Positions 12,701 through 25,559 of a stretch of 64,000 bases of DNA are shown here, in pieces; position 1 is the first letter of the stretch, and the number at the start of each line of letters is the position of its first letter. The notes below the pieces were generated by a model. It did not search any database, had not been told where the DNA came from, and saw only the letters and a program-made list of their open reading frames with translations. The stretch spans positions 8,154,001 to 8,218,000 of the forward strand of contig NC_135558.1 in NCBI RefSeq assembly GCF_964340395.1, read 5' to 3'. A program made the translations under genes and the position numbers. The DNA is from Glandiceps talaboti (taxonomy: Eukaryota > Hemichordata > Enteropneusta > Spengelidae).

Positions 12701-13790
12701 ATATACTCAAATTTTCATCTCAATTCAAAACATTTCTTTCCATCTCTCATATTGGAGTAATATTCATTATTGTAAAAAGAAAGTTACACTGTGCCAAAAT
12801 TTACTTACTATTGTTGGTGTTCCTAGTCAGTTTTTACTGTATATATACCACTACCCACAATTATCTCAATACATGCTTTTCTATGCCCTATGCATTCTTA
12901 ATATAGGTGAAGGCATCACATATTCAATATCTCTATTTTAAACACCTTGTATTGTGCAAAGCTTGGAGAAAAACAAACACTTTTTGATGCTATCTAGGCA
13001 TACAGATATCAAGAATTGCCTGAAATATTATCCAAACACCAAATGCAACACAAGGGTCAGTGGACAATCCTCCATTCTCTGTGGGTCAGTCTTCTAAAAG
13101 TTTATACACAAAGGTAGACAGTTTGTCTACTGGCTGAATCTGAGACTTGGCTACTCATTCACTATTTCCAAAAACAGTGAGAGGGTGGAAGAGTTACAGA
13201 CACAGCCAGAATTACCAAAAACAATGAATAAAGTGTAGCAGATTCATATATTCAGTCAGTAAACAGGCTATACAAAGGTGGCAAAATTTCAAAAACTGAT
13301 GTAATACTATTTGTGTTTTTCCTTCCCTTTGTACAACAATGTTGATATGTAGCACCCACTGCTCAAACAGTACGGGGACCTCACCTTGACCTTGTCAAGA
13401 TAGCAGCCACCACATGTTGGTATCTTGACACATAGCATTGCAGACATTTCTCTTTACCTTTCTCACTAGGTCAACACTGGCACCATAAACACAGCACGGC
13501 ACAGTATAGTACACAGTAGAGTACAATGGCAGCATGGTCATTTTTCAGCAACCTTCCCCTACCGACCTTCCCTACCTTTTATAAGAGGGTTCACAAGCAG
13601 ACATTTTCACAAACATGTGATATGTTTGCAGCACGCTAATATGCAAATTAATACCATCAAAATTGACTGTTACAAGTTGGTTTCCAATCTACCAATATTC
13701 ACCATGCAATGTAAATAAGAATAACATAACACACACTCATTTGGGGTTTCATATATCATCATTTCTTTACTCTCAATTTTTTCATTTTGT
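9800..13790. other. AT-rich unique DNA
   Basis: No exon or structured repeat is seen over about 4 kb. A possible direct nuclear-receptor site lies at 13381-13392, and a G run follows at 13795-13810. Confidence 0.4.
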
Positions 13791-14290
13791 TATAGGGGGG
13801 GGGGGGGGGGTAGAAGTGTGAGTGAAGGAATGATGGAAATTTGGTGGGTAGGTGGGTGGAAAGTATGTTTAGGGATGGAAAGTGTATGTGAGGGTGGTGG
13901 AAAGTGTGTGTTTAGGGATGCAGTGTGTGTGCATGGGGGTGGGGTGGGGGTGTTCTATTCCCAGGTGTAAAATGACTCCTTAATATTCCCTTTAGTCATA
14001 TTTAGGTGTTTAAGTGTGGCACCAATGACAACTAACTTCAATCAGGGGCCTAGACAAGGTGTCTCTCACTAGAAGATGTAAACAAGTTACATCTGAAATT
14101 TAGTATTTGTATTCTACACACACCTAGAGTCTAGTAGCAGTAGTATTAATATCATTGTGCCATTAATGTTATTGAGGAGTAATTTTCAGATGTTAACACA
14201 GGAACTCTAAAATAATGAGGTCTTCATCTCCCTGCTACTCAATTCAAGTGGAAAATTGCAATGAGTTTCAGTCATTCTCACTAATGTATG

Positions 14291-14331
<41 letters not shown>
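14291..14331 (+). repeat. (CA)n microsatellite
   Basis: About 19 perfect CA units. Confidence 0.95.
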
Positions 14332-14333
<2 letters not shown>

Positions 14334-14339
14334 TGCAAT

Positions 14340-16830
14340 CACTTGAAAAACAACCTCAGAATGTATGTTATCATGTCATTGTATGAAAACACTGTTAGCA
14401 GTTGATTTACATGGCAAGGTGCCAGACAGCTTGACAATGTTGATTTCAGTGACATCCTACTGGCACCCTGCAGTGCGCGTTACTATTTTCGATCTATGGA
14501 AACATTAACAATACAAGTCGGGATTCGGTGGTGCGTATCAACATGACACTATATGATGATGGCTTGTTGTGTATTTTAGTATATAAACATTAGCCATTAC
14601 TTTACCATTACATCAAGTAACGGAAATTGTGCAATCTTCCTCCTTGATGTATATAAATGATACACACTCTAACGCCGTGATCACGTTCTAAAACGCTGTA
14701 TCAAGTTGAAAAACCATGATGTGCTTTTTATTTATTTTCATTCTCATTTTCCTGTAAGCATTTTTCTAGTTATGCCTAACTTCTGTGCACAAATGTAATC
14801 TGTATAAAAAAAAATTGCCAACATTATCAGGACAAAACAGAGCCTGAGCAAAAATCAGTGAAATTGACATTAGAACAAAACACCCCATATTACAGGAACT
14901 CGCTTCACGAATACAAATTCCTTGCTTGCCATCTTCCTTTCCCAGCTTTCCTCAAAACTTCACATCCGGAAAAAATCTTCCTGAAGCCGTATTCAATAAT
15001 TCCAAAAATAAATATCCAAAGACTTATGAATTACAAGATTGAAGAGAAATTTCCTTGCCACTTAGAATCCAATTTTCTGGAGATTATCCTTTATTTCTGT
15101 AGGGAATACAAAATTGCCAACTCATTTCGCATTCAAGACAGTCAACATAGAAGCGTATTTTAATCTTCATTTTTTTAAAGTGTTTTTCTTTTCAGGACAT
15201 CTTTTATTCCACATAGCCATGGAAACTGACCACTAATTTTGTTGGCAAATATCATCATACATGATCAGAATGACAGCTATTTTAGTCTGTCTCTGCTATG
15301 GAAAGATGTACGCATCCAATGTAGGGCAAGAAAGGGTCAGAGTATCGTTAACCTACAGGACGTTAACCTGAACTACATTTGTATGTACAAATCTAAATCT
15401 TGACATAACCTATTTCCCAGCAAATGACTGCGACTCAACACAGAGATTCAGTACTGGTCAGAGACTGACACAGTAACCTCTACCAGTGTTTAAGACAGTG
15501 ACATATCTTGCAACTTGTTTCAGACGACGTACATTGACTCTACGGCCAAGTTACCAAACTGACACTTTTCTACCAGCAAGCATGCACGCACGCACAGGCG
15601 TGTGTTGTCAATTTTTATGATAGGTGTATTGAAGTAAACAGAGAGCTGGTGAAAAATAAAATTGAAGACCGATTCTTTTTGCCTAATATCAGTTCATACC
15701 TTCAAATTGACATAATGATTTGTCAAGTTTTGCGTCCTCACTGGATACATGAAGGTAAATCTACTACAATTTCTACAGGTTTCGATTATCAAAAGCCTGA
15801 TTTGGACGAGGATTAAACTTCAGGTGTGAAATAGAGTCACCTGGCAGAGCTACAAAATGCATAGAAAAAGTTGGTGCACAACAAATGAATGACCATATGT
15901 TATCCTTAAGATTCCATTGATATAACACAAGAATATGGGAAACCCTGTCAGCTAACATAATATAATAGCAATAGCATACAACACATCAACAGAAACTCAC
16001 GCAGTGATGAAAATTTCATCTTTTTACTTCCCTAGACAGGAAAGTGCCAATTATGGTTGTTCTACAAGAAGAGGAGCCACAGGGGTATTTGCTAAGATTG
16101 GCATAGTTTCCATAAGCCGAATGAAATTACATTGTAGGTTAGGAAAAAAATGTAAAAAAAAATGTAGTGACATTGAAGAATTCTTCACATAATCTTTAGT
16201 TCCTATAACCTGAAATCTACTCAAGTGTTGTAAGACATGTAAGGAATGAAATGCCCTATTTCTAGTCACTAATCTTTGTGCTAAATTTGAATGAAATCAG
16301 TACATGCATGCATGCTGTACAATTCCAATCTTTTGTGCTAGGTTTGAATGAAATCAGTATACATATTATTAGACTCTAACCTCTGTGTAAGATTTGAATG
16401 AACATAAAATTCTAACCTACGGCTTGAGATTGAATAAAACCATGACATGAATGTCAGAATGAGAACTTTGCATTGGAAAGACTATCAGATTTACAAAGAA
16501 CACAAAATATGATAGTAATCCTTTGTACAATGTACTGGACACCTTCCAGCAAATTTTGTTGCCAAAGGTGACCAAAAAGATGCTGTCTACTAACAATGTA
16601 CATATCGTCTCCTCAACCAAGCATGTTCCTGTTGCTTTGATCTCATGCTTTAAACAGGATTCATTTTTTAAAATTAAAACAGCAAATTCTGATTTAAACT
16701 GCTACATTCATTTGAGATAAGTATCATTACATTCCCAATGTTGACTACACACAGTGAACAAACAACAGTTCTGATATAATATTTGCCAAGAAATACAAGT
16801 ACCAACATCACAGAAGCTGAACCAAATGTT
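14340..16830. other. AT-rich unique DNA
   Basis: Reading frames at 14858-15163 (+) and 16051-16269 (-) have no recognisable domain, biased coding composition or convincing splice context. They are treated as chance. Confidence 0.4.
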
Positions 16831-16832
16831 CA

Positions 16833-16834
16833 AT

Positions 16835-16881
<47 letters not shown>
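16833..16881 (+). repeat. (CAT)n trinucleotide microsatellite
   Basis: About 16 CAT units, with a shorter CAT cluster at 16889-16920. Confidence 0.95.
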
Positions 16882-17374
16882 GATTTTCTTCATCATCATC
16901 ATCAACACCAACATCATCACTATTTTACGTCATTTCTCTCTCTTGCTATGGGTCTAATACCTCAGGAATCATTATTACGAGCACATATGTATCTAGTATA
17001 TAACTATATGTCGTCACGCAATGCAACAAATCTCACACCAAGAGAACAGATTAGAAACAACTCTAACCGGCTGCAGCTGGGGATATATTTTTCATGTTTA
17101 GTCTTTTGATATTAAATTATAAAATGTGTACAATTGTTTGAATTTCAAAAGATCAATATTTATCAATACGTCTGTAACTATAGAAACCACCTTTTCATAC
17201 AAGTTATACGTGTAGCTGGGAATGTTCTGCTGTTATTAGAGATATTAGATTATAGTCTGTCTAATAAAATGTAATACATGTATCTCCTCCACATTATGCT
17301 GCATACAAGCCAGATTGAGTATGTTGGCACAAAAAATACAGGATTTATACCCTAGTTGTTCTACATCATGACAA

Positions 17375-17632
17375 CTCATGTCCATGTCACTGGTGTTGAG
17401 GTGCTAGAAATATGACTCAAAACCTTCAAAATCAACCCATTTTTTTCATATGTTATGCTTGAAGAGATATAATTATATTAATTCCCATATTTTTCTTCAT
17501 TCAGCCAGAAAATACTTGTGCTCTTAGGGGTTCCGTCACTACAGAGTCTATGGATTCAAAGTGACAAGGCCCCTTAGGTAACTTATTTATTCCTTGACTA
17601 AACAAAGACAAATGATGGGGAAAGTCCAATTA
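17375..17632 (+). mobile_element. Dispersed family C, copy 1 (diverged)
   Basis: Carries the family order: CACTGGT and AAAACCTTCAAAAT, then TTCTTCATTCAGCCAG, CTTAGGGG, CCCCTTAGGTAAC and GACTAAACAAAGACAAA. The second half folds back on itself. Confidence 0.6.
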
Positions 17633-17955
17633 CATTCTCACAGGTAAATCAGTTTTGTTCAGTTCAGTGGCATTTATCTGTTTGCCACCTGTGATGTTCC
17701 AAGTCAGAGAAAATGGTATTATCATGGTATCTATGCCAACAGAAATTGTGGAGGCGTTTTTTAACAATTTTCTTTTCATTTTCATTATTTTGACCTTTAA
17801 AATACTATAATTCTACATGTGACCATTGTGTATCAATGCAGCAACATTTCCTATGGTATATATCATTAGGTATATTTGAAATTTGAAAATGGCACCGACA
17901 TATTCATATATATTATGTTTTGATCTCATACACATGTGACATATACATGTATAGA

Positions 17956-18300
17956 CACACACACACACACACACAGACACATACACATACAAAGACACAT
18001 TCATAGATACATACAAAGACACATCAGAGGTCGCGTTAACGCGTTATTTGTGCGTATTTTAGCACTATTTGACACTTGGGACGCATTTTTTTTGGATGTA
18101 TGCGTCACTGGGGACGCGTCATATACATGTACAAAGACACATACAGACACACATACAGACACATACATAGACACATACAAAGACATACCCAGACAGAGAA
18201 AGAAACAGACAGATACATGTACATGTATGTACAAAGACACACATGCATACACACAAATGTACATATATGCATGTACACACATGATACACATATGCACACA
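17956..18300 (+). repeat. Imperfect CA / AGACACATA repeats
   Basis: A (CA)n run at 17956-17974 is followed by irregular GACACATACA-type units to 18300, interrupted by a more GC-rich 110-base insert at 18020-18125. Confidence 0.8.
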
Positions 18301-18856
18301 AAACTTATCTTAGCTATGTGGGTTGTGACAATGTTTGTAATTCATATTCATTTTCGCAATTCATAACATTTCACTGAAATGCATTGATCTTAAAATTTAA
18401 TACATTTTAAAATATTCATTCATGAATACATGTACACGTAGCAAGACATATTACCTTGGCTGTAGGTTATGCATAGTCAACAATGTTCATACATATGTAA
18501 TTGACTTTTCTGAATTCATATCATTTCATAACAATATTTACATTCAAATGTATATATTTTGATTTATTAAATAATACATCAAGTCTAACAAGTTTGGCTG
18601 AACAAAAGTTATGACAATCTGGTAATATTTATATATTGAGTTTAGTAATTGTATTTTACTGAAATATAAATATTACATATATGTATGTTTATCTATGCTA
18701 CAAGACAAATTGTCTTGGCTTTAGAAAAGGTTACATACCAGGTGGCAATATCAATCTTGTCAAAGCATACCAATGTCTATGAAATTGCACCTTTTGGGTT
18801 ATGTTAATGTTAATGTTAAGGTATCATTCACAATGTACTTGCATATAGTCTGGATG

Positions 18857-19397
18857 CCAACGTGGTCTCTAACTAAACCACAGTGGAGGCGTAAATCATA
18901 ATGATACCGTATACAAACTAGACTGTGTGGGTGGAGGTGTACATATGTAAATTGTAACGACACTGTATAGGAACTAGACTATGTGAGTGGAGGTGTAAAT
19001 CGGAATGATACTGTTTAGGAACTAGACTAGTAGAGGTGTAAATCGTAATGATACTGTATACAAACTAGACAGTGTGGGTGGCGGTGTAAATCGTAACGAT
19101 ACTGTATAGGGACTAGACTATGTGAGTGGAGGTGTAAATCGGAATGATACCGTTTAGGAACTAGACTAGTAGAGGTGTAAATCGGAACGATACCTATAGG
19201 AACTAGACTGTGTGAGTGGAGGTGTAAATTGTAATGATACTGTATAGGGATAAGACTGTGATTGGAGGTGTAAATCGGAATGATGCCGTTTAGGAACTAG
19301 ACTAGTGGAGGTGTACATCGTAACGATACCGTATAGGAACTAGACTAGTGGAGTGAAAGTGTACATCGTAACGATACCGTTTAGGAACTAGACTAAC
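18857..19397 (+). repeat. Minisatellite, about 48-58-bp unit, roughly 10 copies
   Basis: Units carry GGAGGTGTAAATCGTAATGA, TACCGTATAGG and AACTAGACT, with alternating long (GTGTGAGTG) and short forms. The unit is related to dispersed copies at 7995-8112 and 36862-36958. Confidence 0.88.
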
Positions 19398-19399
19398 TT

Positions 19400-20580
19400 G
19401 CATATACCCTTGCCTTTTTATCATCTTCTTTTCTTGGTGTCACGATATCTTAATTCTTTCTCCTTCTCTGTTTTAATTTCTAGTTCGTGATACTTTCACA
19501 ACTTTTACGTCAAGCTTATCTTAAAATATAGGATCATTAGAGAAACAGTAGCTTAGAGACTCTACGTAGTTTTGGGTTGGAGTAAAGAGATATTTTGAAA
19601 TCCAAACCCTCTAGACTAGAGAAAGGGGTAGAAATGTAGTATTTGTAATGCCAACCACAGATTTTTTTTAGTTTGGCCTCAAGTTTCTAATTATACTAGC
19701 CATTTCTGTTTTACGTCAAAAAATTGGCATTTTTTTTACTCAAGGCCACTAAGACAGTAAAATGCAGACTTCAATGAAGCTGTAGAACAAATGAATAATT
19801 TTTCAATCTTGAAAATTGAAAAAAAAAATACAGAATCCGACTCCGGAAGATGACATTTTAGTATCTGTAGCGAACCTTTGATATTTGGTAAATGGCAAAG
19901 AAAGGATATAATATATCACATATTGGAGATTAGTTTTCTTAACATTTGGAGGAAAAATCCGACAAGTGTTCTCTTGTAGAAGAAACAGGGCATATACAAT
20001 AACTCTGGTGTCCTTAGTTTCAGCAACCAACAGAAAGAACTATTATTAAGAGTGTAACTCATCCAGTTCGTCTACTATATTCAGTGCAGCTTTTGTTGAC
20101 ACCTTTCACAACATCTGAATATGGAAATATGAGAACTAATATAGTATGTCAGGAGGATCTATTTCTACAAAAAAAGCTTTAGCTTGTTTTCAGCTAAAAT
20201 AAATCCAGAGCCGAAAAAACATTCAACTACAATATGTGGAGATAAGCAGTAGCGTACCACCATATACCTCAGGTGATAATGCTATAAGCATGTAATCAAG
20301 AAAGACCTTGAAAATTTAAATCGGAATTCTCCATAAATTATGCATTACATGGGTCTTTCAACAGACAACCATCCTACGAGAAATGTAATTATATCAACCA
20401 TAGATATGATAAATTAATGTCAACATGTCACTGATTATTTTTCACTTTGTTTTTCTCTCAGTTTGTCAAAACTGATCTCGCCAGAGTCATGACTGATTCT
20501 GAGCACCAACCAACCAACAACAGAAATTATCATAAGAGGTAACATGAACCCAACCAACATACATGTTCATGAGATTGAAC
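19400..20580. other. AT-rich unique DNA
   Basis: I see no exon, RNA gene or repeat here. Confidence 0.4.
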
Positions 20581-20594
20581 AATCAAATACACCC

Positions 20595-20980
20595 CCAGTC
20601 TCAGTTACCCAGACTCTTGCCACTGGGGGCTCTGCCTACGAGACCTCCCCAAACAAAATTTGGAAAAACCATGTTCAAACTACCCCGCGACGGAAGTCAC
20701 ACAGTACATTTCTTCCAAGCATAAAAAATGGGCTTATGAGGCCTGTTTGTTGCAATTAATATATTTATATATATATTAGTCGCTTGAGAAGTGATAATTT
20801 GTAGCGAAGGTACCCAAATCGTTCAGCCTGCAAGGTTGGATGTGAAGTACTTCCCATGATGCACTGTTCCAGAAGCTACTTCCTGTGCCAGCGAGTTGAA
20901 ATCTCATTTTCCCGGACTCTCGTTTGGGGAAGTCTCGTAGGCAGAGCCCCCAGCAGTGAGAGTCTGGGTAACCGAGACTA
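20595..20980 (-). mobile_element. MITE family A, copy 2, with 8-bp target duplication
   Basis: The 386-bp element begins CCAGTCTCAGTTACCCAGA and ends TCTGGGTAACCGAGACTA, with inverted ends of about 50 bases including GGGGGCTCTGCCTACGAGAC. It is flanked by perfect ATACACCC at 20587-20594 and 20981-20988. An 8-bp duplication with short ends and no transposase fits a non-autonomous hAT-like element. Confidence 0.85.
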
Positions 20981-20989
20981 ATACACCCA

Positions 20990-22020
20990 ACACTGTAAAG
21001 CCTACCTTCAACTTATGCATTTACATAAATTATATAACTTGTACTGAAAATAAATACAGTAAGGACAGAGATGAAAAGAACCAATTATGTATGCCATTAA
21101 GAGGTACTCTGGGTAGAAACTCATGTGTTTGCAAATAACGAAAAAGCAGCACAGTAGTGAGGTGATTTCCTCAAGAGAGCTTCAGGGTAGGAATTCCTCT
21201 TTAATACAGAAAGTCTTGTAGGAGTATGTTCAGAATACAGAGAGTCTGTTATACAGAGTTCAGGTTCAGTTTTATGCTGAAGGGTACGATACGTACACTT
21301 AGTGAAATCAATTACTAAATATCTCAACACTGCACTTATGCGTCATCAGTCTCTACTATAAAAGCAATAAAATTTGATTTACTGTTCAAACTAATGTAAT
21401 CTAGATATGGTATCAAATAATCTCTTCACCCCAGAAAAACACATCTTGAAAGCATGGAAAGCACTAGATTAACACTATCACTGTTCTAAATGAACGGAAA
21501 TTCTATGTTTGTCGTTGATTTGGGATAACTGTGCTATCCGTTCCATCGAATATCAAGCTCTCTTGATACCATGTGTAGCATCTACAATGTAGACTACAAC
21601 TGTATCTGTGTGGGTAATAGACCAAATCAATCACAAGCATAGAATCTGGGCTATATCAACAATTCTAAATTGTATATAAACCAACAATTATTGCGACACT
21701 CAGTTGGTTTCTAAACATAGACACAAGAGCTAGAATCCTGGTAGTTCTAGAATCCTGGTAGTTCTAGTTATACACCAGAGTAGTATTGCTATCAGTTGTG
21801 CAGGTCAATAATGAAACACATCCATAAACCTTCTATTTTGTATTTAAAAACATAGTTGTGATTACACCTTTGCTGCACAAAACAGGTTGGAATTTTAGTT
21901 TTTACTTCCATTCCAAACCTTGGATCTATATTGTCTAACAGTAACAAAACCACATGTAGATTAGCATTCCAGATGATTCATTTTGATTGGTTGTACTTTG
22001 AAGTGAATTAGAAAATCAGG
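20990..22020. other. AT-rich unique DNA
   Basis: Contains a short 22-bp tandem duplication (GAATCCTGGTAGTTCTA) at 21732-21770. Nothing else is recognised. Confidence 0.4.
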
Positions 22021-22063
22021 GTCTACTTGGAGGAGAGGGAAGGAGGGGGGAAGGGGAAGGCGA

Positions 22064-22417
<354 letters not shown>

Positions 22418-22450
22418 AGACAGAGACATAGAAAGGAGAAGGGGCAGTAT

Positions 22451-22672
22451 TGTTCAAGGAATTTTTGCCATTATATAGCTACATGTATACACAGGAAAAA
22501 TCATGTGTCGCACTTAGCTGTCACAATTGTTTAAAGATATATGGCCATCAATGTAGCTCACTCCCATGGTGTCTGACAGCAGTAACAACCATGTGTAATA
22601 GATGTGTCTGGTTGTGAGGCCAACACACCAAAGACCATGAATGCAGTGTTTTGCTTAGGTTTGGAAGCCCTG
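22451..22672 (+). mobile_element. Dispersed module D, copy 1, next to a composite microsatellite
   Basis: Shares with 49633-49846 the blocks GTGTCGCACTTAGCTGTCAC, GATATATGGCCATCAATG, GGTGTCTGACAGCAGTAAC, TAATAGATGTGTCTG and CTTAGGTTT in order. Both copies follow a GA/CATA/GACA microsatellite, so the microsatellite is probably part of the element. Confidence 0.75.
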
Positions 22673-22679
22673 GTAACAC

Positions 22680-23955
22680 AAAGTGGAGAAAATTGCATAC
22701 ACGTATACATAGTTGTGTACCTAAATTTTGTTTGTGAGCTCCACTAAAATGACGAGACAAGTAGGCGATTTTGCCAGGGTTTCACATGTTATCATATCAG
22801 AGGTGTCACAGCATTACATAGGAACAATCTTTTGTCACTGGACAAACTTTTTCTTACTCTGCCAGAAACTGTTATTCACACATGTAACTTTTAATCCTTA
22901 TTCAAAATGGGTCTTGCACATAAACATTGACATCAGAAGGGTTTGCTACATAAAATACAGAAATGGAGCTGAAGCCATCATCACACAAGTCACCCATGAC
23001 CAGAACAATGGACTATACATTTGAACTTTTGCCAAGCTGACAACTGATCAGTGCCAAAGTTTTCTCTACAGATAGTTGTAATATGCAAATGTTGTTCTTA
23101 TTTAGATTGCGAAGGTATCACCGAGTACATGTACATGTATATAGTTGACAGAATGGTTGAATTGTAAAGCTCTGTGCAGGGTGGAGTTCTTTTAAGCGCT
23201 TAATAGTTAACATGCAATTATGGTTGGGGTTTTTACAACCGTTGTAAAGAGAACAGGATACACAGACATACTACCCTAGGCATCCTTATTGTTGTATATG
23301 TATGTTACACTATACATGTACCTGTTTGAATTAAAATGTATCTGGAGCTCCAAGTATCTTGTGTTTCTTGCAGATTCAAAGGCCAATAAACATTAGAAGT
23401 AGTAGTAGCAGTACAACAGAAGATATGAATTTTTTATCCTGAAAGGTAGATTTACAGATCCAGGTATTGACAAAGGAAAGGAAACCTTGTATATTTCACT
23501 AGTCTTTATATCACGTGTTTGTGGACATACGTCAGTTGTAAGCCTGGGGGAACTTGGTAATGTGAAATTGTGTGTACAATAGCAAAAGTCTCAAACTGTG
23601 CTTCCCTTCTTCATTACCAAATAAACACAATTAACACACAATCCACAGAGATAAACTCATTCTAATCTAACAAAGACAATGTTGGCACAAACTAAAGTGT
23701 GTATAAATGTTAACATCATTTGTCTGCGGGTAGATAGCCTTCGGCATCTTCTACAAACATATTTCACTCCAAACTGTTGTCTGTACAACACGTGTAGTAC
23801 ACAATTTGGTTTTGGCATAGTGCTTCGTCCTTGCGTATACCACAGTATCTTATTTTTCTCAATAATTTATCTGTTTGGTATCATTTAATGACAAAGTAAA
23901 TACACATTAATTGCCCAATACATACATATATGTGTACTTATACATGTACATGTAC
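22680..23955. other. AT-rich unique DNA
   Basis: No exon or repeat recognised. Confidence 0.4.
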
Positions 23956-23959
23956 ATAC

Positions 23960-24250
23960 ATGTAATTAGATATTATTCCCCCAATATTTGTCTTCCTTCA
24001 GCCAAGGAAAATATGAGTGACCTAAGCAGGACCTTTGTTACTACAAGTCACTAGACTCGTAGTGACAACCCCTTAGGTCATGAGTATTTTCCAGCTGAAT
24101 GAAGAAAAATATTAGAGAAGAACATTATTATACCAGTGCCAGTAATGTAAAAGAAAAATCGTGGGGGAAAGTAATGGCAATTATGAACGTTTTGACTCAT
24201 ACTTTGAACACAGCAGAACCAGTGACGTAGATGCGCAACTTGGTATAATG
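23960..24250 (-). mobile_element. Dispersed family C, copy 2 (reverse orientation)
   Basis: Begins AATTAGATATTATTCCCCCA and carries TGACCTAAG (24018) and CTTAGGTCA (24072) in the fold-back half. It then reads ATACCAGTGCCAGTAATG and AAAGTAATGGCAATT, the reverse of copies 3 and 4. Confidence 0.72.
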
Positions 24251-25150
24251 ATGTACATACATTGCATTCATAGGTTGCTATTAATAGTGAATAGAAGACA
24301 GGAAAACGTGCCAGAGATCCACGTGATTGTTTTTTGTGTGCACGTGTTCTTTAACAACTTAGTCACAAAGAAATCAAACGTATCCAAATCCCTGTAAATA
24401 TAAACATTTTTACGATATAGTTAGAATATATCCAATTTTACAGTCTTCAGCTAGTTGTCACTGACTAATTTGAAGTAATTACAAGACTGGTACATTGTGT
24501 TCACATACAAGAAGACATTTTAATCTCTATGCTTACTTTGCATTTTTTGTGAGAATAAATATTCAGCTAAAATTTCCATGTTTACAGTAACGTAAACTGG
24601 TATGCACGCTATATGACATAAATGTTACATTTACACAAAATGAAAATGTAAAATGTCTTAAAGTTGAATGCAAAAATGCAATGCTAAGATATATATATTG
24701 TGAAATTTACAAGATGGAACAACCGTTTTCAGAAACCCTTAAAAATGCCTGGGGGGAACTAACAAAGCTTTTTACCATTTCAATATCCATTAAAATAACA
24801 CACTGCCTACATGCATAAAATCTGAGCTCTTAATGAGATACTAGATCAAGGCCAGGCCAGGCCAGGCCATGCTGTATATATGTCATATACATATACTCTC
24901 AGGCAAATCCTTCAAAAAAAACACCCATGCCAACAAAATATGTAGATATTGTAAATGTGGTGGAAAGTGCTTTTAAAATTTGGTTTGTCACTTCTTTTCA
25001 AATGTTTCAAAACCCATCACATTCTTTCAAGATTTCTAGTTGTATTTAAAAAAAATACTTTCAATGTGTATATGTTCTTCAATAGCTATTATCGAGGGAA
25101 AAAAATACAGTCAGTGTCTATTTCTTTCATTTGGCTAAGTAGATCTGGTT

Positions 25151-25540
25151 AGGCCTTAAAAAAATTGTATAGTTCCAATTCTGTTCAATTGAAGAATAGG
25201 TGGGGTAAATATAATTTTTTCAAAATTAAAAATTTTTTTTTTACATGTGCGAGTGTCTAATTCAGGTAGTTATGTTTTCCGTTGTTTTCCATATGGTCTC
25301 TGTGTTATTGGTTTCTTCCCATCAGATGTACAGCCATTACAGATTGGAAGAACAGTTTTATATTGTCTTTTTAAGTTGATACATGTATCAGTTTCCACAT
25401 CCATTATTTCTTGCAAGACTTCACACAATTTTCGCGATTTTATTATTATTTTTCTTGAATACGTAAAAAAAAAATAGGGTCGGCAGTGAAAAAATAGGTG
25501 GAGGTCGGGTAGCCAGAACCAAACTATTTTTTTAAGGCCT
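25151..25540 (+). mobile_element. MITE family E, copy 1 (390 bp)
   Basis: Perfect 14-bp inverted ends AGGCCTTAAAAAAA. The interior shares TGTTTTCCATATGGTCTCTG, TTGGTTTCTTCCCATCAGAT and GTACAGCCATTACAG with the copy at 61987-62336 in opposite orientation. Confidence 0.85.
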
Positions 25541-25559
25541 TATGATCCAATAATACATA

